Assembly: GCF_006376675.1 (NCBI RefSeq)
Contig: NZ_VEWK01000013.1
Span: forward strand, 1-64,000
Source: Brucella pecoris
Lineage (GTDB): Bacteria > Pseudomonadota > Alphaproteobacteria > Rhizobiales > Rhizobiaceae
Reading direction: 5' to 3'
DNA: 64,000 nucleotides
How positions within the stretch are numbered: position 1 is the first letter of the stretch; each line of letters begins with the position of its first letter. A model generated the notes under the pieces. That model did not search any database. It saw only the letters and a program-made list of their open reading frames with translations, and was not told the DNA's origin. A program made the translations under genes and the position numbers. Of the stretch, positions 41,198 through 49,290 are shown piece after piece.

Positions 41198-41518
41198 ATG
41201 ACCAGCGGACAGAACCGGGTTCTCGATGAACTTGCCAAGCTTGTGACGGATGCGGCGGGCGCTGCGCAGGGCGTGCGCCGTGAAGTGGAAACGGCGTTGC
41301 GTTCGCAAGGAGAACGCGTGCTGAACACGCTCGACGTGGTGCAGCGCGAAGACTTCGAAGCCGTTCGCGAAATGGCGATCAAGGCGCGGGCGGAAAACAG
41401 CGCGTTGCTGGCAAGAATCGAAGCTCTCGAAGCACGTCTTGCCAAATTCGAAGTTGATTCTGATGCCAAATCGGCGAAATCAGCTTCATCTTCGGCGAAA
41501 TCCAAAAATAATCCCTGA
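41198..41518 (+). CDS. ubiK: Accessory factor UbiK family protein
   Basis: A 106-residue helical protein of the BMFP/UbiK family. The E. coli member helps assemble the aerobic ubiquinone-synthesis complex and forms trimeric coiled coils. The core RVLDELAKLVTDAAGAAQGV..EVETALRSQGERVLNTLDVV is followed by the heptad-rich REDFEAVREMAIKARAE..LLARIEALEARL. A low-complexity S/K/A tail (from about 88) ends the protein. AAGGA lies nine bases before the ATG at 41198; an ATG at 41189 is too close to it. Confidence 0.85.
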   Translation: MTSGQNRVLDELAKLVTDAAGAAQGVRREVETALRSQGERVLNTLDVVQREDFEAVREMAIKARAENSALLARIEALEARLAKFEVDSDAKSAKSASSSAKSKNNP

Positions 41519-41947
41519 ATATTTATTAACAGGCCGCAAGTGGCAAAAACCCTTGTCTTAGAGTCGGTTAAGGCAAGGGTCGCGGTCGGTCCCTCATATA
41601 TTTCCACATGCTTTCACGGCTCTTTGTTCAAAAGGGGCTAGCGTTCAGATTCAGCATCAATAGACTGAAAACACTACATGATTCGTAACGCGGTCATGTA
41701 GGCGGCGGCGAGGGGCTTAGTGTCAGGTTTCGCGTCTTTCAGGCTGCTTTCCAGTATCAGTTGCGTATGTGCGTGTGCCATTGAGGCGCTTGCATGCCGT
41801 TGTGCATGCCGGTTCCTCAACCGATCAATTCGTGTCTGTTTTCCTGCGCTTGTTCTTGCGCGGTGGCTGGCACGGGCGAGCAATGACTTGCGCGCCGGGA
41901 ATTAGGAAGCATCTGGGGGCAGATGGTTCCCAGAACAGGAAACGGAC
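41519..41947. other. 429-base intergenic region
   Basis: After the ubiK-like stop there is a strong hairpin (41549-41580). The remainder shows no plausible gene. Near the YbjN start ATCTGGGGGCAGAT and GGTTCCCAGAACAGGAAAC form short inverted repeats in the leader. Confidence 0.5.
41549..41580 (+). terminator. Possible terminator hairpin after ubiK
   Basis: ACCCTTGTCTTA (41549-41560) pairs with TAAGGCAAGGGT (41569-41580) over 12 positions with one G-U wobble. No T run follows, so it may instead be an mRNA-stabilising hairpin. Confidence 0.5.
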
Positions 41948-42448
41948 ATGAGCCTTCTTGAGCTTGAATTCGCACGTGAGGCACATCCGGTGGATGTGAT
42001 CGAACAGGTCGCGCATTCAAACGACTGGACGTTCGAGCGGACTGGCGACGACGAAATCGCAATCTCGGTTGCGGGCAACTGGACTGACTATCACATCTCG
42101 TTTTCCTGGATGGAGGATTTCGAGGCACTGCATCTGGCCTGCGCATTCGACATCAAGGTGGCCGAGCCACGTGTGAACGAAGTGATGCGCCTGCTGTCGC
42201 TCATCAATGAAAAGCTTCTGATGGGGCATTTCGATCTCTGGCAGCAGGAAGGCGCGATCATGTATCGCCAGTCGCTGCTGCTGGCAGGCGGTGCGGAACC
42301 GACGAGCCGTCAGGTGGAAGTGCTGCTGTCGGCAGCGCTGGAAGCTTGCGAAGCCTATTTCCAGGCCTTCCAGTTTGTGGTCTGGTCGGGTGTTACGGCG
42401 CGCGAGGCGCTGGAATGCGTGGTGTTCGAGACCGTCGGTCGCGCGTGA
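41948..42448 (+). CDS. YbjN domain-containing protein
   Basis: A 166-residue cytosolic protein of the YbjN family, which adopts a type III secretion chaperone-like fold and has been linked to stress and motility regulation in enterics. Conserved stretches are HSNDWTFERTGDDEIAISV, the aromatic HISFSWMEDFEALHLACAF, and LINEKLLMGHFDLWQQEGAI. There is no signal or membrane segment. Biochemical role unclear. It is followed by a GC-rich terminator and then the CsaA-like gene. Confidence 0.85.
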   Translation: MSLLELEFAREAHPVDVIEQVAHSNDWTFERTGDDEIAISVAGNWTDYHISFSWMEDFEALHLACAFDIKVAEPRVNEVMRLLSLINEKLLMGHFDLWQQEGAIMYRQSLLLAGGAEPTSRQVEVLLSAALEACEAYFQAFQFVVWSGVTAREALECVVFETVGRA

Positions 42449-42472
42449 GCGCGGATATTATCTGAATTTTGG

Positions 42473-42495
42473 CCCGGCGCTCGCGCCGGGTTTTC
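42473..42495 (+). terminator. Terminator after the YbjN gene
   Basis: CCCGGCGC (42473-42480) and GCGCCGGG (42483-42490) form a GC-rich hairpin followed by TTTTCT. Confidence 0.75.
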
Positions 42496-42530
42496 TGCGA
42501 GGCCGGGAATGAGGGCCGGGGAGTGAAAGA

Positions 42531-42878
42531 ATGAGCGAAGCAGCCACCATCACCTGGGCAGATTTCGAAAAGGTCGATATCCGCAGCGGAACCATCGTGG
42601 AAGCCGTGCCATTTCCCGAAGCGCGCAAGCCAGCCTTCAAGCTGAAGATCGATTTCGGCGAAAAGATCGGTGTCAAGAAGTCCTCGGCCCAGATCACCAA
42701 GCACTACACGCCGGAGCAACTCATCGGCAAACAGATCATGGCCGTGGTGAATTTCCCGCCACGCCAGATCGGCCCCTTCATGTCGGAAGTGCTGACACTC
42801 GGCATGCCGGATGAAGACGGCGAAGTGGTTCTCGCGGCAATAGACAAGCCCGTGCCGAACGGTGGCAAGCTTTATTAA
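42531..42878 (+). CDS. tRNA-binding domain protein (CsaA-like)
   Basis: A 115-residue stand-alone OB-fold of the EMAP/CsaA tRNA-binding type; relatives bind tRNA elbows and some act as export chaperones. Conserved parts are WADFEKVDIRSGTIVEA near the N terminus, ARKPAFKLKIDFG, SSAQITKHYTPEQLIGKQI, AVVNFPPRQIGPFMSEVL and LGMPDEDGEVVLA. Length matches the CsaA family exactly. It converges with the sensor kinase across an inverted repeat. Confidence 0.9.
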   Translation: MSEAATITWADFEKVDIRSGTIVEAVPFPEARKPAFKLKIDFGEKIGVKKSSAQITKHYTPEQLIGKQIMAVVNFPPRQIGPFMSEVLTLGMPDEDGEVVLAAIDKPVPNGGKLY

Positions 42879-42927
42879 CAGCGCGACGGCTTCAGATTGA
42901 ACGCGCCGCGGCATCCGTCACCCTTTT

Positions 42928-43039
42928 CCCTCATCCTGAGCTTGTCGAAGGATCGAAGGACGAGGGAGAACGAAAGGTGCCTGCCCTGATCCTTCGAGAC
43001 GGCTCCTTCGCAAGCTCAGGAACCTCCTCAGGATGAGGG
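42928..43039. repeat. CCTCATCCTGAG-type inverted repeat (copy 3)
   Basis: CCCTCATCCTGAG at 42928-42940 and CTCAGGATGAGGG at 43027-43039 are exact complements; the inside holds CTTGTCGAAGGATCGAAGG and GATCCTTCGAGACGG. It lies between convergent genes, like copy 1. Confidence 0.85.
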
Positions 43040-43135
43040 GGAGGCGTTGTTGTGCTCCATGCGATGATCGCGATGAATCAAAACGATCTTGGAAAAGAAA
43101 ACGGCCCCGGACGCTGGATGCGCAGGGTTCGTTCT

Positions 43136-44479
43136 TCAAGCCGGAATATGAATGGTGGCGCGCAGGCCGCCGGTCGGGGCGTCTTCCAGTGTAATGTCGC
43201 CACCGTGGCTGCGTGCAATATCGCGTGCAATGGCAAGCCCCAGCCCGCCGGTGCCACCTGAATCCTGCGTTCGTGCTTCATCCAGCCGGACGAAAGGCTT
43301 GAAGACGTCCTCACGGCGATCTTCCGGAATGCCGGGCCCGTCATCATCCACGACGACCTTCAGCCAGCCATCCTCATGCGAAATCGAAAGCTCGACATTC
43401 TGCGCGTGACGGAAGGCATTCGATACGAGATTACTGACCAGGCGCGAGAAGGCGTTCGGGCGCACATGGACCTCGCTGTCGCCCTCAATATGATATTTGA
43501 AACCACGTTCGCGCAGACGTGCCTCGTGCTCCAGTTTCTCGCAAAGCCTGGTGACGTCATAGCTTGCCGTTTCTTCCGAACCTTCGCCGCGCGCAAAGGC
43601 GAGATAGCCTTCAAGCATGGTCTGCATGTCGGCGATGTCCTGATTGAGCGGCTCGGTGTCGATCGAATGGCCAGTCAGTGCAAGCTGCAGCTTGAAGCGG
43701 GTCAGGATGGTGCGCAGATCGTGGCTGACGCCGGACAGCATGGCAGTGCGCTGCTCGATCTGGCGCTCGATGCGCGAGCGCATCTGGACGAAGGCAATGC
43801 CTGCACGGCGCACTTCCTCGGCCCCGCGCGGATGAAAACCTTCCGGCATCGGGCGCCCCTTGCCGAAACTTTCTGCCGCTTCGGCAAGTTGCTGGATCGG
43901 CTTGATCTGGTTGCGCAGGAAGGCGATGGCGATAATCAGCAGAACAAGCGCGGTGCCGACCATCCATGTCAGGAAGATGCCCGTATTGGACGCATAGGCC
44001 TGACTGCGCCGGGCAAAGACGCGCAACACCTTGTCCTCAAGCTTGATCCGGATTTCGATGAGATCGGAATCGCCAACGGTATCCACCCAGAAGGGACGAT
44101 TGATCTGACGGGTAATCTCTTCACTGAGGAAGTAATCGAGAATGGCGAAAAAGGGTTTTGGTCCAGGCGGCGGCAGCGGATCGGGCGGCAGGATCGAAAT
44201 GTTCAGCGCCAGCCGCTGCTGCGCGATGCGGATGAGATTGTCGTAGCCCGGTTCCTGCGGATAGGTTTCAAGAATGTCGATGATGCCCGCAATATCGCGC
44301 ACAACGGCGGTCGACAGTCGTTCGGTCACCATCTGCCAATGACGCTCCATGAACACATAGGCGATCACGGATTGGAGCAGAACCATCGGGGCTATGATGA
44401 TGATGAGCGACCGCGCATAAAGCCCCTTCGGCATGATGCGCGCCAACCAGCGGGAGAATTTTCTCAAGGGCGATTTCAT
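43136..44479 (-). CDS. Two-component sensor histidine kinase (EnvZ-like)
   Basis: A 447-residue membrane kinase. TM1 (about 23-43) and TM2 (about 167-188) bracket a periplasmic sensor domain with a proline-rich PLPPPGPKPF stretch near 101-110. HAMP follows (189-240). The phospho-acceptor helix is LSGVSHDLRTILTRFKLQL, with H253. The ATP-binding domain has N box RLVSNLVSNAFRHA, G1 DDGPGIP and G2 GTGGLGLAIA. It lies 136 bases downstream of the OmpR-type regulator and in the same direction; that gap holds degenerate repeat-like sequence. Confidence 0.93.
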   Translation of the reverse strand: MKSPLRKFSRWLARIMPKGLYARSLIIIIAPMVLLQSVIAYVFMERHWQMVTERLSTAVVRDIAGIIDILETYPQEPGYDNLIRIAQQRLALNISILPPDPLPPPGPKPFFAILDYFLSEEITRQINRPFWVDTVGDSDLIEIRIKLEDKVLRVFARRSQAYASNTGIFLTWMVGTALVLLIIAIAFLRNQIKPIQQLAEAAESFGKGRPMPEGFHPRGAEEVRRAGIAFVQMRSRIERQIEQRTAMLSGVSHDLRTILTRFKLQLALTGHSIDTEPLNQDIADMQTMLEGYLAFARGEGSEETASYDVTRLCEKLEHEARLRERGFKYHIEGDSEVHVRPNAFSRLVSNLVSNAFRHAQNVELSISHEDGWLKVVVDDDGPGIPEDRREDVFKPFVRLDEARTQDSGGTGGLGLAIARDIARSHGGDITLEDAPTGGLRATIHIPA

Positions 44480-44615
44480 CGTGTTAAAACGTCCCTAAGG
44501 CCGCACGGTTGCGTTTTCCATGAACAACATTGCGCCTGTACCTTCTGTACACGTCGCCCTGCGTTTTGAGAAAACACCATTTTCTGATCGCGATATTCCT
44601 GATTGCCGATGATTG

Positions 44616-45341
44616 CTATTCGATGCTGAGCTTGTAGCCGATACCGCGCACGGTCTGGAGCCAGACCGGATTGGCTGGGTCCTGCTCAATCTTGCGGCGC
44701 AGGCGATTGATCTGGACGTCGATCGTGCGCTCACCGACATCGCCGTCCTGACCGGTCAGCTCGTGGCGGGGGATGGTTTCACCGGCACGCTCGGCGAAGA
44801 TCGCCATGATGTCCTGTTCACGATCAGTCAGCTTGATCGTCTCTGTTCTTTTCTTCAATTCGCGACGCGGAATGAAGAACGTGTAAGGCCCGAAGACGAT
44901 TTGCTCGATCTTTGGCTGTGCAGGCGGCGCACCGCGACGCAGAATGTTATTGATGCGCAGCGTCAGCTCGCGGGGATCGAACGGCTTGGGCAGATAATCG
45001 TCCGCACCGGCAGACAGGCCGTCAATGCGACTGTCGGTCTCCGACAGGGCCGTAAGCATGAGAATCGGCACATTCTTCTGCTCGCGCAAAGAGCGCGTCA
45101 GCGAAACGCCGGTTTCGCCCGGCATCATGACGTCGAGGATCAAAAGGTCGAAGTCGATGCCTTCCAGCTTGCGGCGCGCTTCGGCAGCACTTCCAGCAAT
45201 AGTGACACGGAATCCGCTATTGGTCAGATATTGCGAGAGAAGGCTGCGGATACGCGTGTCATCGTCAACAACGAGGAGATGCGGCGCGTCGTCCGAGAGC
45301 GTCTTTTCTTCTTCTGCAGCCATGGCGTCTTTCGATCCCAT
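44616..45341 (-). CDS. OmpR-family response regulator (PetR-like)
   Basis: A 241-residue response regulator: receiver domain with acidic pocket VVDDD (24-28), phospho-site D70 in LLILDVMMPGE, and the KPF lysine block, followed by an OmpR-type winged helix (EQDIMAIFAERAGETIPRHEL..VQINRLRRKIEQDP). It precedes the sensor kinase and follows a MarR gene, the arrangement called petP-petR in Rhodobacter. The start at 45341 (MGSKDAMAAEEE) is the first ATG; 45323 is possible. The target genes are not visible from sequence. Confidence 0.92.
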   Translation of the reverse strand: MGSKDAMAAEEEKTLSDDAPHLLVVDDDTRIRSLLSQYLTNSGFRVTIAGSAAEARRKLEGIDFDLLILDVMMPGETGVSLTRSLREQKNVPILMLTALSETDSRIDGLSAGADDYLPKPFDPRELTLRINNILRRGAPPAQPKIEQIVFGPYTFFIPRRELKKRTETIKLTDREQDIMAIFAERAGETIPRHELTGQDGDVGERTIDVQINRLRRKIEQDPANPVWLQTVRGIGYKLSIE

Positions 45342-45475
45342 TCCGTTCCAATTCGACTATGACGCAAGATGCGTCGGACGGCATATTACTCACTGGAATG
45401 CGGCACGTCCATTCACTGCCTGCACGGAAGCGTTTTTGTACAAGCACTTACTGCTACTTTACGTAACACTTCCTC

Positions 45476-45997
45476 TCAACCTTGCCGGGCGGAGCTGTCT
45501 TCTGCGGAAAACTCGTCGATTTGCGTCCGCCGCTCGGGATTGACCATATTATAGAGGAAGCGTTCGATGACTTGGCGGTCCTGCGGACCGCAGTCTTCCA
45601 GTGCACGTGCGATGCGCCGCGACTGTGGAAGGGCCAGCGCAAGCGTGAGCTGGCGACCGCTCTTGGTCGGATAAAGCTTGCGGTGGCGGCGGTCATGCAG
45701 ACCGGTGGCCTGAACGACATGGCCGGTATCGATCAGTTGTTTGAGCACGCGCGACAGGCTCTGCTTGGTGATCCGCAAAACCTCCAGCAGTTCCGCAACG
45801 GTCATGCCGGGTTTCCGGTTGATGAAGTAGAGAACACGGTGATGTGCCCGCCCGAATCCGATCTTTTCCAGAATAAGATCAGGGTCGGCGGTAAAATCGC
45901 GATAGGAAAAAAACAGAAGTTCGATCACGTTGAGATCGGCCGCCTCCTCAGCCGTCAACGGATTGCTTATATAATTCATATCGTTCGTCGAATTCAC
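45476..45997 (-). CDS. MarR family transcriptional regulator (PetP-like)
   Basis: A 173-residue MarR-type winged-helix protein. The recognition region is PGMTVAELLEVLRITKQSLSRVLKQLIDTGHV, and the wing includes HDRRHRKLYPTKSGR. The start is a GTG at 45997 with GGAG seven bases upstream; an ATG at 45979 is possible. A perfect 21-base palindrome (46025-46045) lies 28 bases upstream, suggesting that the protein controls its own gene. The response regulator follows 134 bases downstream. Rhodobacter PetP is a MarR-type protein in the same order. Confidence 0.88.
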   Translation of the reverse strand: MNSTNDMNYISNPLTAEEAADLNVIELLFFSYRDFTADPDLILEKIGFGRAHHRVLYFINRKPGMTVAELLEVLRITKQSLSRVLKQLIDTGHVVQATGLHDRRHRKLYPTKSGRQLTLALALPQSRRIARALEDCGPQDRQVIERFLYNMVNPERRTQIDEFSAEDSSARQG

Positions 45998-46450
45998 ATC
46001 TGTGCTCCGTTCTGTCGCGTTAAATATGTCAGCATTATTGACATAATTCAATCGCCCAGATAATTTTCGATAAGCGTGAGCTGGATTTTTGGAATAATGT
46101 TTGCGTTGATGCATGCAAGGAGGAAGAATAATTGCGCCGACTGGCTTCCTGCCGCCGTCCCGAAAGGAAGGTGACAGGATCGGATTGTCGCAAGATTTCG
46201 TCCCTATGGAGGATTTATTTTCTTTCCATGCATGCTCCGCCTGGGATTCGCGCAATATGTTTGCGTGACATCAAAGCATTTTGAACAAAAAGGCCAGCGG
46301 TTACGCCGGAAAAGGTGACCGTCACACCAGTTATATCGATTTAACTGGGGAAGACGGGTTGCGGAGACGCTTGCCCGATCTGAAATCGACCTGAAACTGG
46401 CCGGAAACCAGATCGAGACAGCGCCGCGAGAAAAACTAAGGAGCAAGAAA
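45998..46450. other. 453-base divergent intergenic region
   Basis: Holds the promoters for the MarR gene (left) and ilvE (right), and the palindrome at 46025-46045. TGCATGCA words at about 46111 and 46229 and a GTGACCGTCAC near 46316 are small palindromes of unknown meaning. No gene is visible. Confidence 0.5.
46025..46045. promoter_or_regulatory. Perfect palindrome upstream of the MarR gene (putative operator)
   Basis: TATGTCA (46025-46031), GCATTAT spacer, TGACATA (46039-46045): exact 7-base arms, centre to centre 14 bases, a spacing suited to a MarR dimer. It is 28 bases upstream of the GTG start. Confidence 0.65.
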
Positions 46451-47341
46451 ATGGCCGCGATTCCATTCGATCAACGGGACGGATTCATCTGGTTGGACGG
46501 AGAATTCGTCGATTGGAAAGATGCGAAAATCCACGTGCTGACACATGGCCTGCATTATGCGAGCGCCGTGTTTGAAGGCGAGCGCGCCTATGGCGGCGAG
46601 ATATTCAAGCTTAATGAGCATACCGAACGCCTGCACGATTCTGCGCGCATTCTCGGCTTCGAGATTCCTTTCAGCGTTGCTGAAATCAATGATGCCTGCC
46701 GCGAGCTTCTGAAGAAGCAGGGTTTTGAAGATGCCTATGTGCGTCCGATTGCCTGGCGCGGTTCGGAAACGCTGGGCGTCTCGGCGCAGAACAACCGCAT
46801 TCATCTTGCCATCGCCATCTGGCAGTGGCCAAGCTATTTCTCGCCCGAAGAAAAGATGAAGGGTATCCGGCTCGATATTGCTGAATATTGCCGCCCGGAC
46901 CCGCGCACCGCGCCTTCGCGGTCGAAGGCTGCCGGTCTCTACATGATCTGCACGATCTCCAAACATGCCGCCGAAGCCAAGGGCTACGCCGATGCATTGA
47001 TGCTCGACTGGCGCGGGCAGGTTGCGGAAGCAACTGGTGCTAACGTCTTCTTCGTGAAGGACGGAGCACTGCATACGCCGAAGCCTGACTGCTTCCTTGA
47101 CGGTATTACGCGCCGGACGATCATTGATCTTGCCAAGCGCCGCGGTATCGAAGTCATCGAGCGGGCAATCATGCCGGAAGAACTTGCCGGTTTCTCTGAA
47201 TGCTTCTTGTGCGGAACAGCAGCGGAAGTGACGCCGGTGTCCGAGATCGGCCAATACCGTTTCAAGCCTTCCGAAATTACAAATGTTCTAATGAATGACT
47301 ATTCTGCAGAAGTTCAGCCAAAGCGAGTGGCAGCAGAGTAA
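46451..47341 (+). CDS. ilvE: Branched-chain amino acid aminotransferase
   Basis: A 296-residue fold-type IV PLP enzyme that makes or breaks leucine, isoleucine and valine by transamination. Family features: HVLTHGLHYASAVFEGERAY near the N terminus, AYVRPIAWRGSETLGV, RSKAAGLYMICTISKHAA with the PLP lysine, and ALMLDWRGQVAEATGANVFF. A fully normal length. AAGGAG precedes the ATG at 46451. It is divergent from the MarR regulator and followed by a strong terminator. Confidence 0.95.
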   Translation: MAAIPFDQRDGFIWLDGEFVDWKDAKIHVLTHGLHYASAVFEGERAYGGEIFKLNEHTERLHDSARILGFEIPFSVAEINDACRELLKKQGFEDAYVRPIAWRGSETLGVSAQNNRIHLAIAIWQWPSYFSPEEKMKGIRLDIAEYCRPDPRTAPSRSKAAGLYMICTISKHAAEAKGYADALMLDWRGQVAEATGANVFFVKDGALHTPKPDCFLDGITRRTIIDLAKRRGIEVIERAIMPEELAGFSECFLCGTAAEVTPVSEIGQYRFKPSEITNVLMNDYSAEVQPKRVAAE

Positions 47342-47357
47342 CTGAGTTTTAAACAGA

Positions 47358-47386
47358 AAAAGAGCGGCCTTCGGGCCGCTTTTTTG
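47358..47386 (+). terminator. Rho-independent terminator of ilvE
   Basis: AGCGGCC and GGCCGCT arms around TTCG, followed by TTTTTT. Confidence 0.92.
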
Positions 47387-47486
47387 TTATTCCGTCGCTT
47401 ATTGTTTGACATTCCCTAGTTTAGGCACAAGATTTTTTTGCCGGAGTCGCGCTATTCCGGTTTAAAACTCAGATGGGGTGACGGTT

Positions 47487-47768
47487 ATGGAATCTCTACT
47501 ACCTATCATTCTCCAGCTTGTGGCTGGCGCTGTTGGCGGCAACATCGCAGGCGCAGTCAAGAATATCAGTCTGGGCACCACGGGTAACACGGTGGCAGGC
47601 GGTATCGGTGGTGTCATCCTCGGCCAACTGCTTCCGATGTTGACCGGCGGCGGTCTTGATTCCGCCCTAAGCGGTATCGTTGGACAGTTGGCAGGCGGCG
47701 GTGTTGGCGGTATCGTGCTTACGGCCGTTGTCGGCTTGATCAAGAACGCGATGGCCGCCAAGGCTTGA
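47487..47768 (+). CDS. Small glycine-rich hydrophobic protein
   Basis: A 93-residue protein that I do not recognise functionally. It is almost entirely made of G, A, V, L and I (AGAVGGNIAGAVKN, GNTVAGGIGGVILGQLLPML, GQLAGGGVGGIVLTAVVGLI), with three hydrophobic segments separated by short polar turns. The regular small-residue spacing is glycine-zipper-like. Few charges are present. It could insert in membranes or pack as oligomeric hairpins. GGGGTGACGG lies upstream of the ATG at 47487. The gene stands alone between ilvE and a mosaic repeat. Confidence 0.65.
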   Translation: MESLLPIILQLVAGAVGGNIAGAVKNISLGTTGNTVAGGIGGVILGQLLPMLTGGGLDSALSGIVGQLAGGGVGGIVLTAVVGLIKNAMAAKA

Positions 47769-47777
47769 CGCACGAGC

Positions 47778-47879
47778 GCATGTCTCCCGAAAGTGGAAAC
47801 CGGTTTCGGGATAAAGACATGCGTAAAAGCAAATGAATAGAGCGCCGATCTGGTTCAATCAGACCGAAACGCGCTCTAC
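47778..47879. repeat. Bipartite palindromic mosaic element (A then B)
   Basis: Module A: GCATGTCTCCCGAAAGTGG through CGGGATAAAGACATGC (47778-47822). Module B: TAGAGCGCCGATCTGGTT through CGCGCTCTA (to 47879). The modules are the reverse order of those at 1061-1157. Confidence 0.85.
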
Positions 47880-48020
47880 AGACTGCATGGTTGTGGGGAC
47901 AACCGGTGAGACGAACTGTCAGAGTGCATTCCGCAGACCGTGAAACGGTCTTCGGGGGAAGTGCTTTGGACAATCCTGGAGAGGGAAAACGGGCGGCGTT
48001 CAGCCGCCCGTATTTATTTA

Positions 48021-48058
48021 GAGCGCCTATCTTTTCCGAAAACCGCTTCGCACTTTTG
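48021..48058. repeat. Truncated mosaic element (A')
   Basis: GAGCGCCTATCTTTTCCGAA followed by AACCGCTTCGCACTTTTGC matches the left part of the A' modules, but the right arm is missing. Confidence 0.65.
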
Positions 48059-48127
48059 CTGGAATTGTACTATCTGTGTGTCAGAAAGTGCTTTCCTGAC
48101 TGCTATTTATTCGAGTGGAGTAAGACC

Positions 48128-48784
48128 ATGGGGCAATTGCAGGCCATCATCGTTCCCGTCACGCCGTTCCAGCAAAACTGCACCATCCTTTTCGATAGTG
48201 AGACCAAGAAGGGGGTGGTGATCGATCCGGGCGGTGACCTCGATCGCATTCGGGAGGCGATTGAATCTCAGGGGGTCGACGTCGAGGCGATCTGGATCAC
48301 GCATGGTCATATCGATCATGCGGCTGCAGCCCTCGACCTCAAGGAAGCTCTGAATGTGGACATTATCGGCCCCCATAAGGACGACAAATTCCTGCTCGAT
48401 AATCTTGAAGCGACCGGCCTGAAATATGGCATCACAGAAGGCGTGCGCAATGTCACGCCAGATCGCTGGCTGAATGAGGGGGACAAGGTTTCCGTTGCCG
48501 GTCACGAATTCGATGTCTTCCATACACCCGGTCACGCGCCGGGGCATGTCGTGTTCTTCAGCCCCGAAGCGCGGTTTGCGATTGTCGGTGACGTGCTTTT
48601 TAACGGTTCGGTCGGGCGAACCGATCTGCCGGGCGGCGATCACGCGGCGCTGATTCGCTCAATCAAGGAAAAGTTGCTGCCGCTCGGCGACGATATCGGT
48701 TTCATCTGCGGACATGGTCCCGGCGGACGGTTCGGTGAGGAGCGGCGCTCCAATCCGTTTCTGACCGACGTGGGATATGCCTGA
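48128..48784 (+). CDS. MBL-fold metallo-hydrolase (glyoxalase II-like)
   Basis: A 218-residue metallo-beta-lactamase-fold hydrolase, related to short glyoxalase II (YcbL-like) proteins that cleave thioesters such as S-D-lactoylglutathione. The metal motif is THGHIDHAA (H-x-H-x-D-H, about residues 58-64). Further ligands lie in HTPGHAPGHVVFF, GDVLFNGSVGRTD and the terminal FICGHGPGGRFGEER. The start at 48128 (MGQLQAIIVPVTPFQQN) has GGAG seven bases upstream. It converges with the BA14K gene. Confidence 0.9.
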   Translation: MGQLQAIIVPVTPFQQNCTILFDSETKKGVVIDPGGDLDRIREAIESQGVDVEAIWITHGHIDHAAAALDLKEALNVDIIGPHKDDKFLLDNLEATGLKYGITEGVRNVTPDRWLNEGDKVSVAGHEFDVFHTPGHAPGHVVFFSPEARFAIVGDVLFNGSVGRTDLPGGDHAALIRSIKEKLLPLGDDIGFICGHGPGGRFGEERRSNPFLTDVGYA

Positions 48785-48795
48785 TTATAATGAAG

Positions 48796-48822
48796 AAAGC
48801 CGCCTTTGAAGGCGGCTTTTTA
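48796..48822. terminator. Bidirectional terminator
   Basis: AAAGCCGCC and GGCGGCTTT arms around TTTGAA, with a T run on the plus side; it separates the convergent MBL and BA14K genes. Confidence 0.88.
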
Positions 48823-48837
48823 TATTGAACTCCGGCT

Positions 48838-49290
48838 TTAATTCGCAGAGCAGAAGTGGTCGCGTCCGTCATAACCGCGATAGGTGCCGGTATTCGGATT
48901 GAATGACCGGTAACGGTCGGAACAATACTGATACCAGCCGCGGCTCCATGGCTCATAGCTTGAGCGATAATAGGTCACCTGGCGCGCCGGGGCCGCCGGG
49001 TAGTAGGCAGGCGGCGGCGGAGGCGGCGCATAAACCGGGGCAGGCTGCACATAGGTCGGCTGCGGCTGGCTCAGCGCGCTGCCGATGAGGGCGCCTGCTG
49101 CCAGGCCGATCACACCTGCGGCGACAGCGTCGCCATTGTTGTGATGCCGACCACGATAATAGGGACGGTCCCAGCCACCGCGATCCCAACCATGACGACC
49201 CCAGGAATCTGCCGATGCTGTTGCAAGCGGTGCGGCAACTGCCGCGAGGGATGCCGCTGCCAGGATGGCTGTTTTCGCAAATCGGTTCAT
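48838..49290 (-). CDS. BA14K family exported protein
   Basis: A 150-residue exported protein of the BA14K family, known from a Brucella antigen with lectin-like and immunoreactive properties. The signal peptide ends LATASA before DSWG (about residue 27). The mature part has a GRHGWDRGGWDRPYYRGRHH stretch, a glycine-zipper hydrophobic segment (AAGVIGLAAGALIGSAL), a proline-rich spacer (PPPPPPAYYP), and the family C-terminal domain WYQYCSDRYRSFNPNTGTY with DGRDHFC. CTTCTGAAGGAGCG gives the ribosome site. Confidence 0.9.
   Translation of the reverse strand: MNRFAKTAILAAASLAAVAAPLATASADSWGRHGWDRGGWDRPYYRGRHHNNGDAVAAGVIGLAAGALIGSALSQPQPTYVQPAPVYAPPPPPPAYYPAAPARQVTYYRSSYEPWSRGWYQYCSDRYRSFNPNTGTYRGYDGRDHFCSAN

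Larger units (their letters stand above)
47769..48127. other. 359-base intergenic region with repeats
   Basis: The space between the glycine-rich gene and the MBL hydrolase holds the mosaic element at 47778-47879, a GGGCGGCGTTCAGCCGCCC hairpin near 47991-48009 followed by T-rich sequence, and a partial module at 48021-48058. No gene is visible. Confidence 0.55.

Noticed and set aside
41674..41905. Short frames on both strands between the ubiK-like and YbjN genes
   Set aside because: Repetitive C/A/R-rich or H/R-rich translations, no ribosome sites, and mutual overlap; treated as non-coding.
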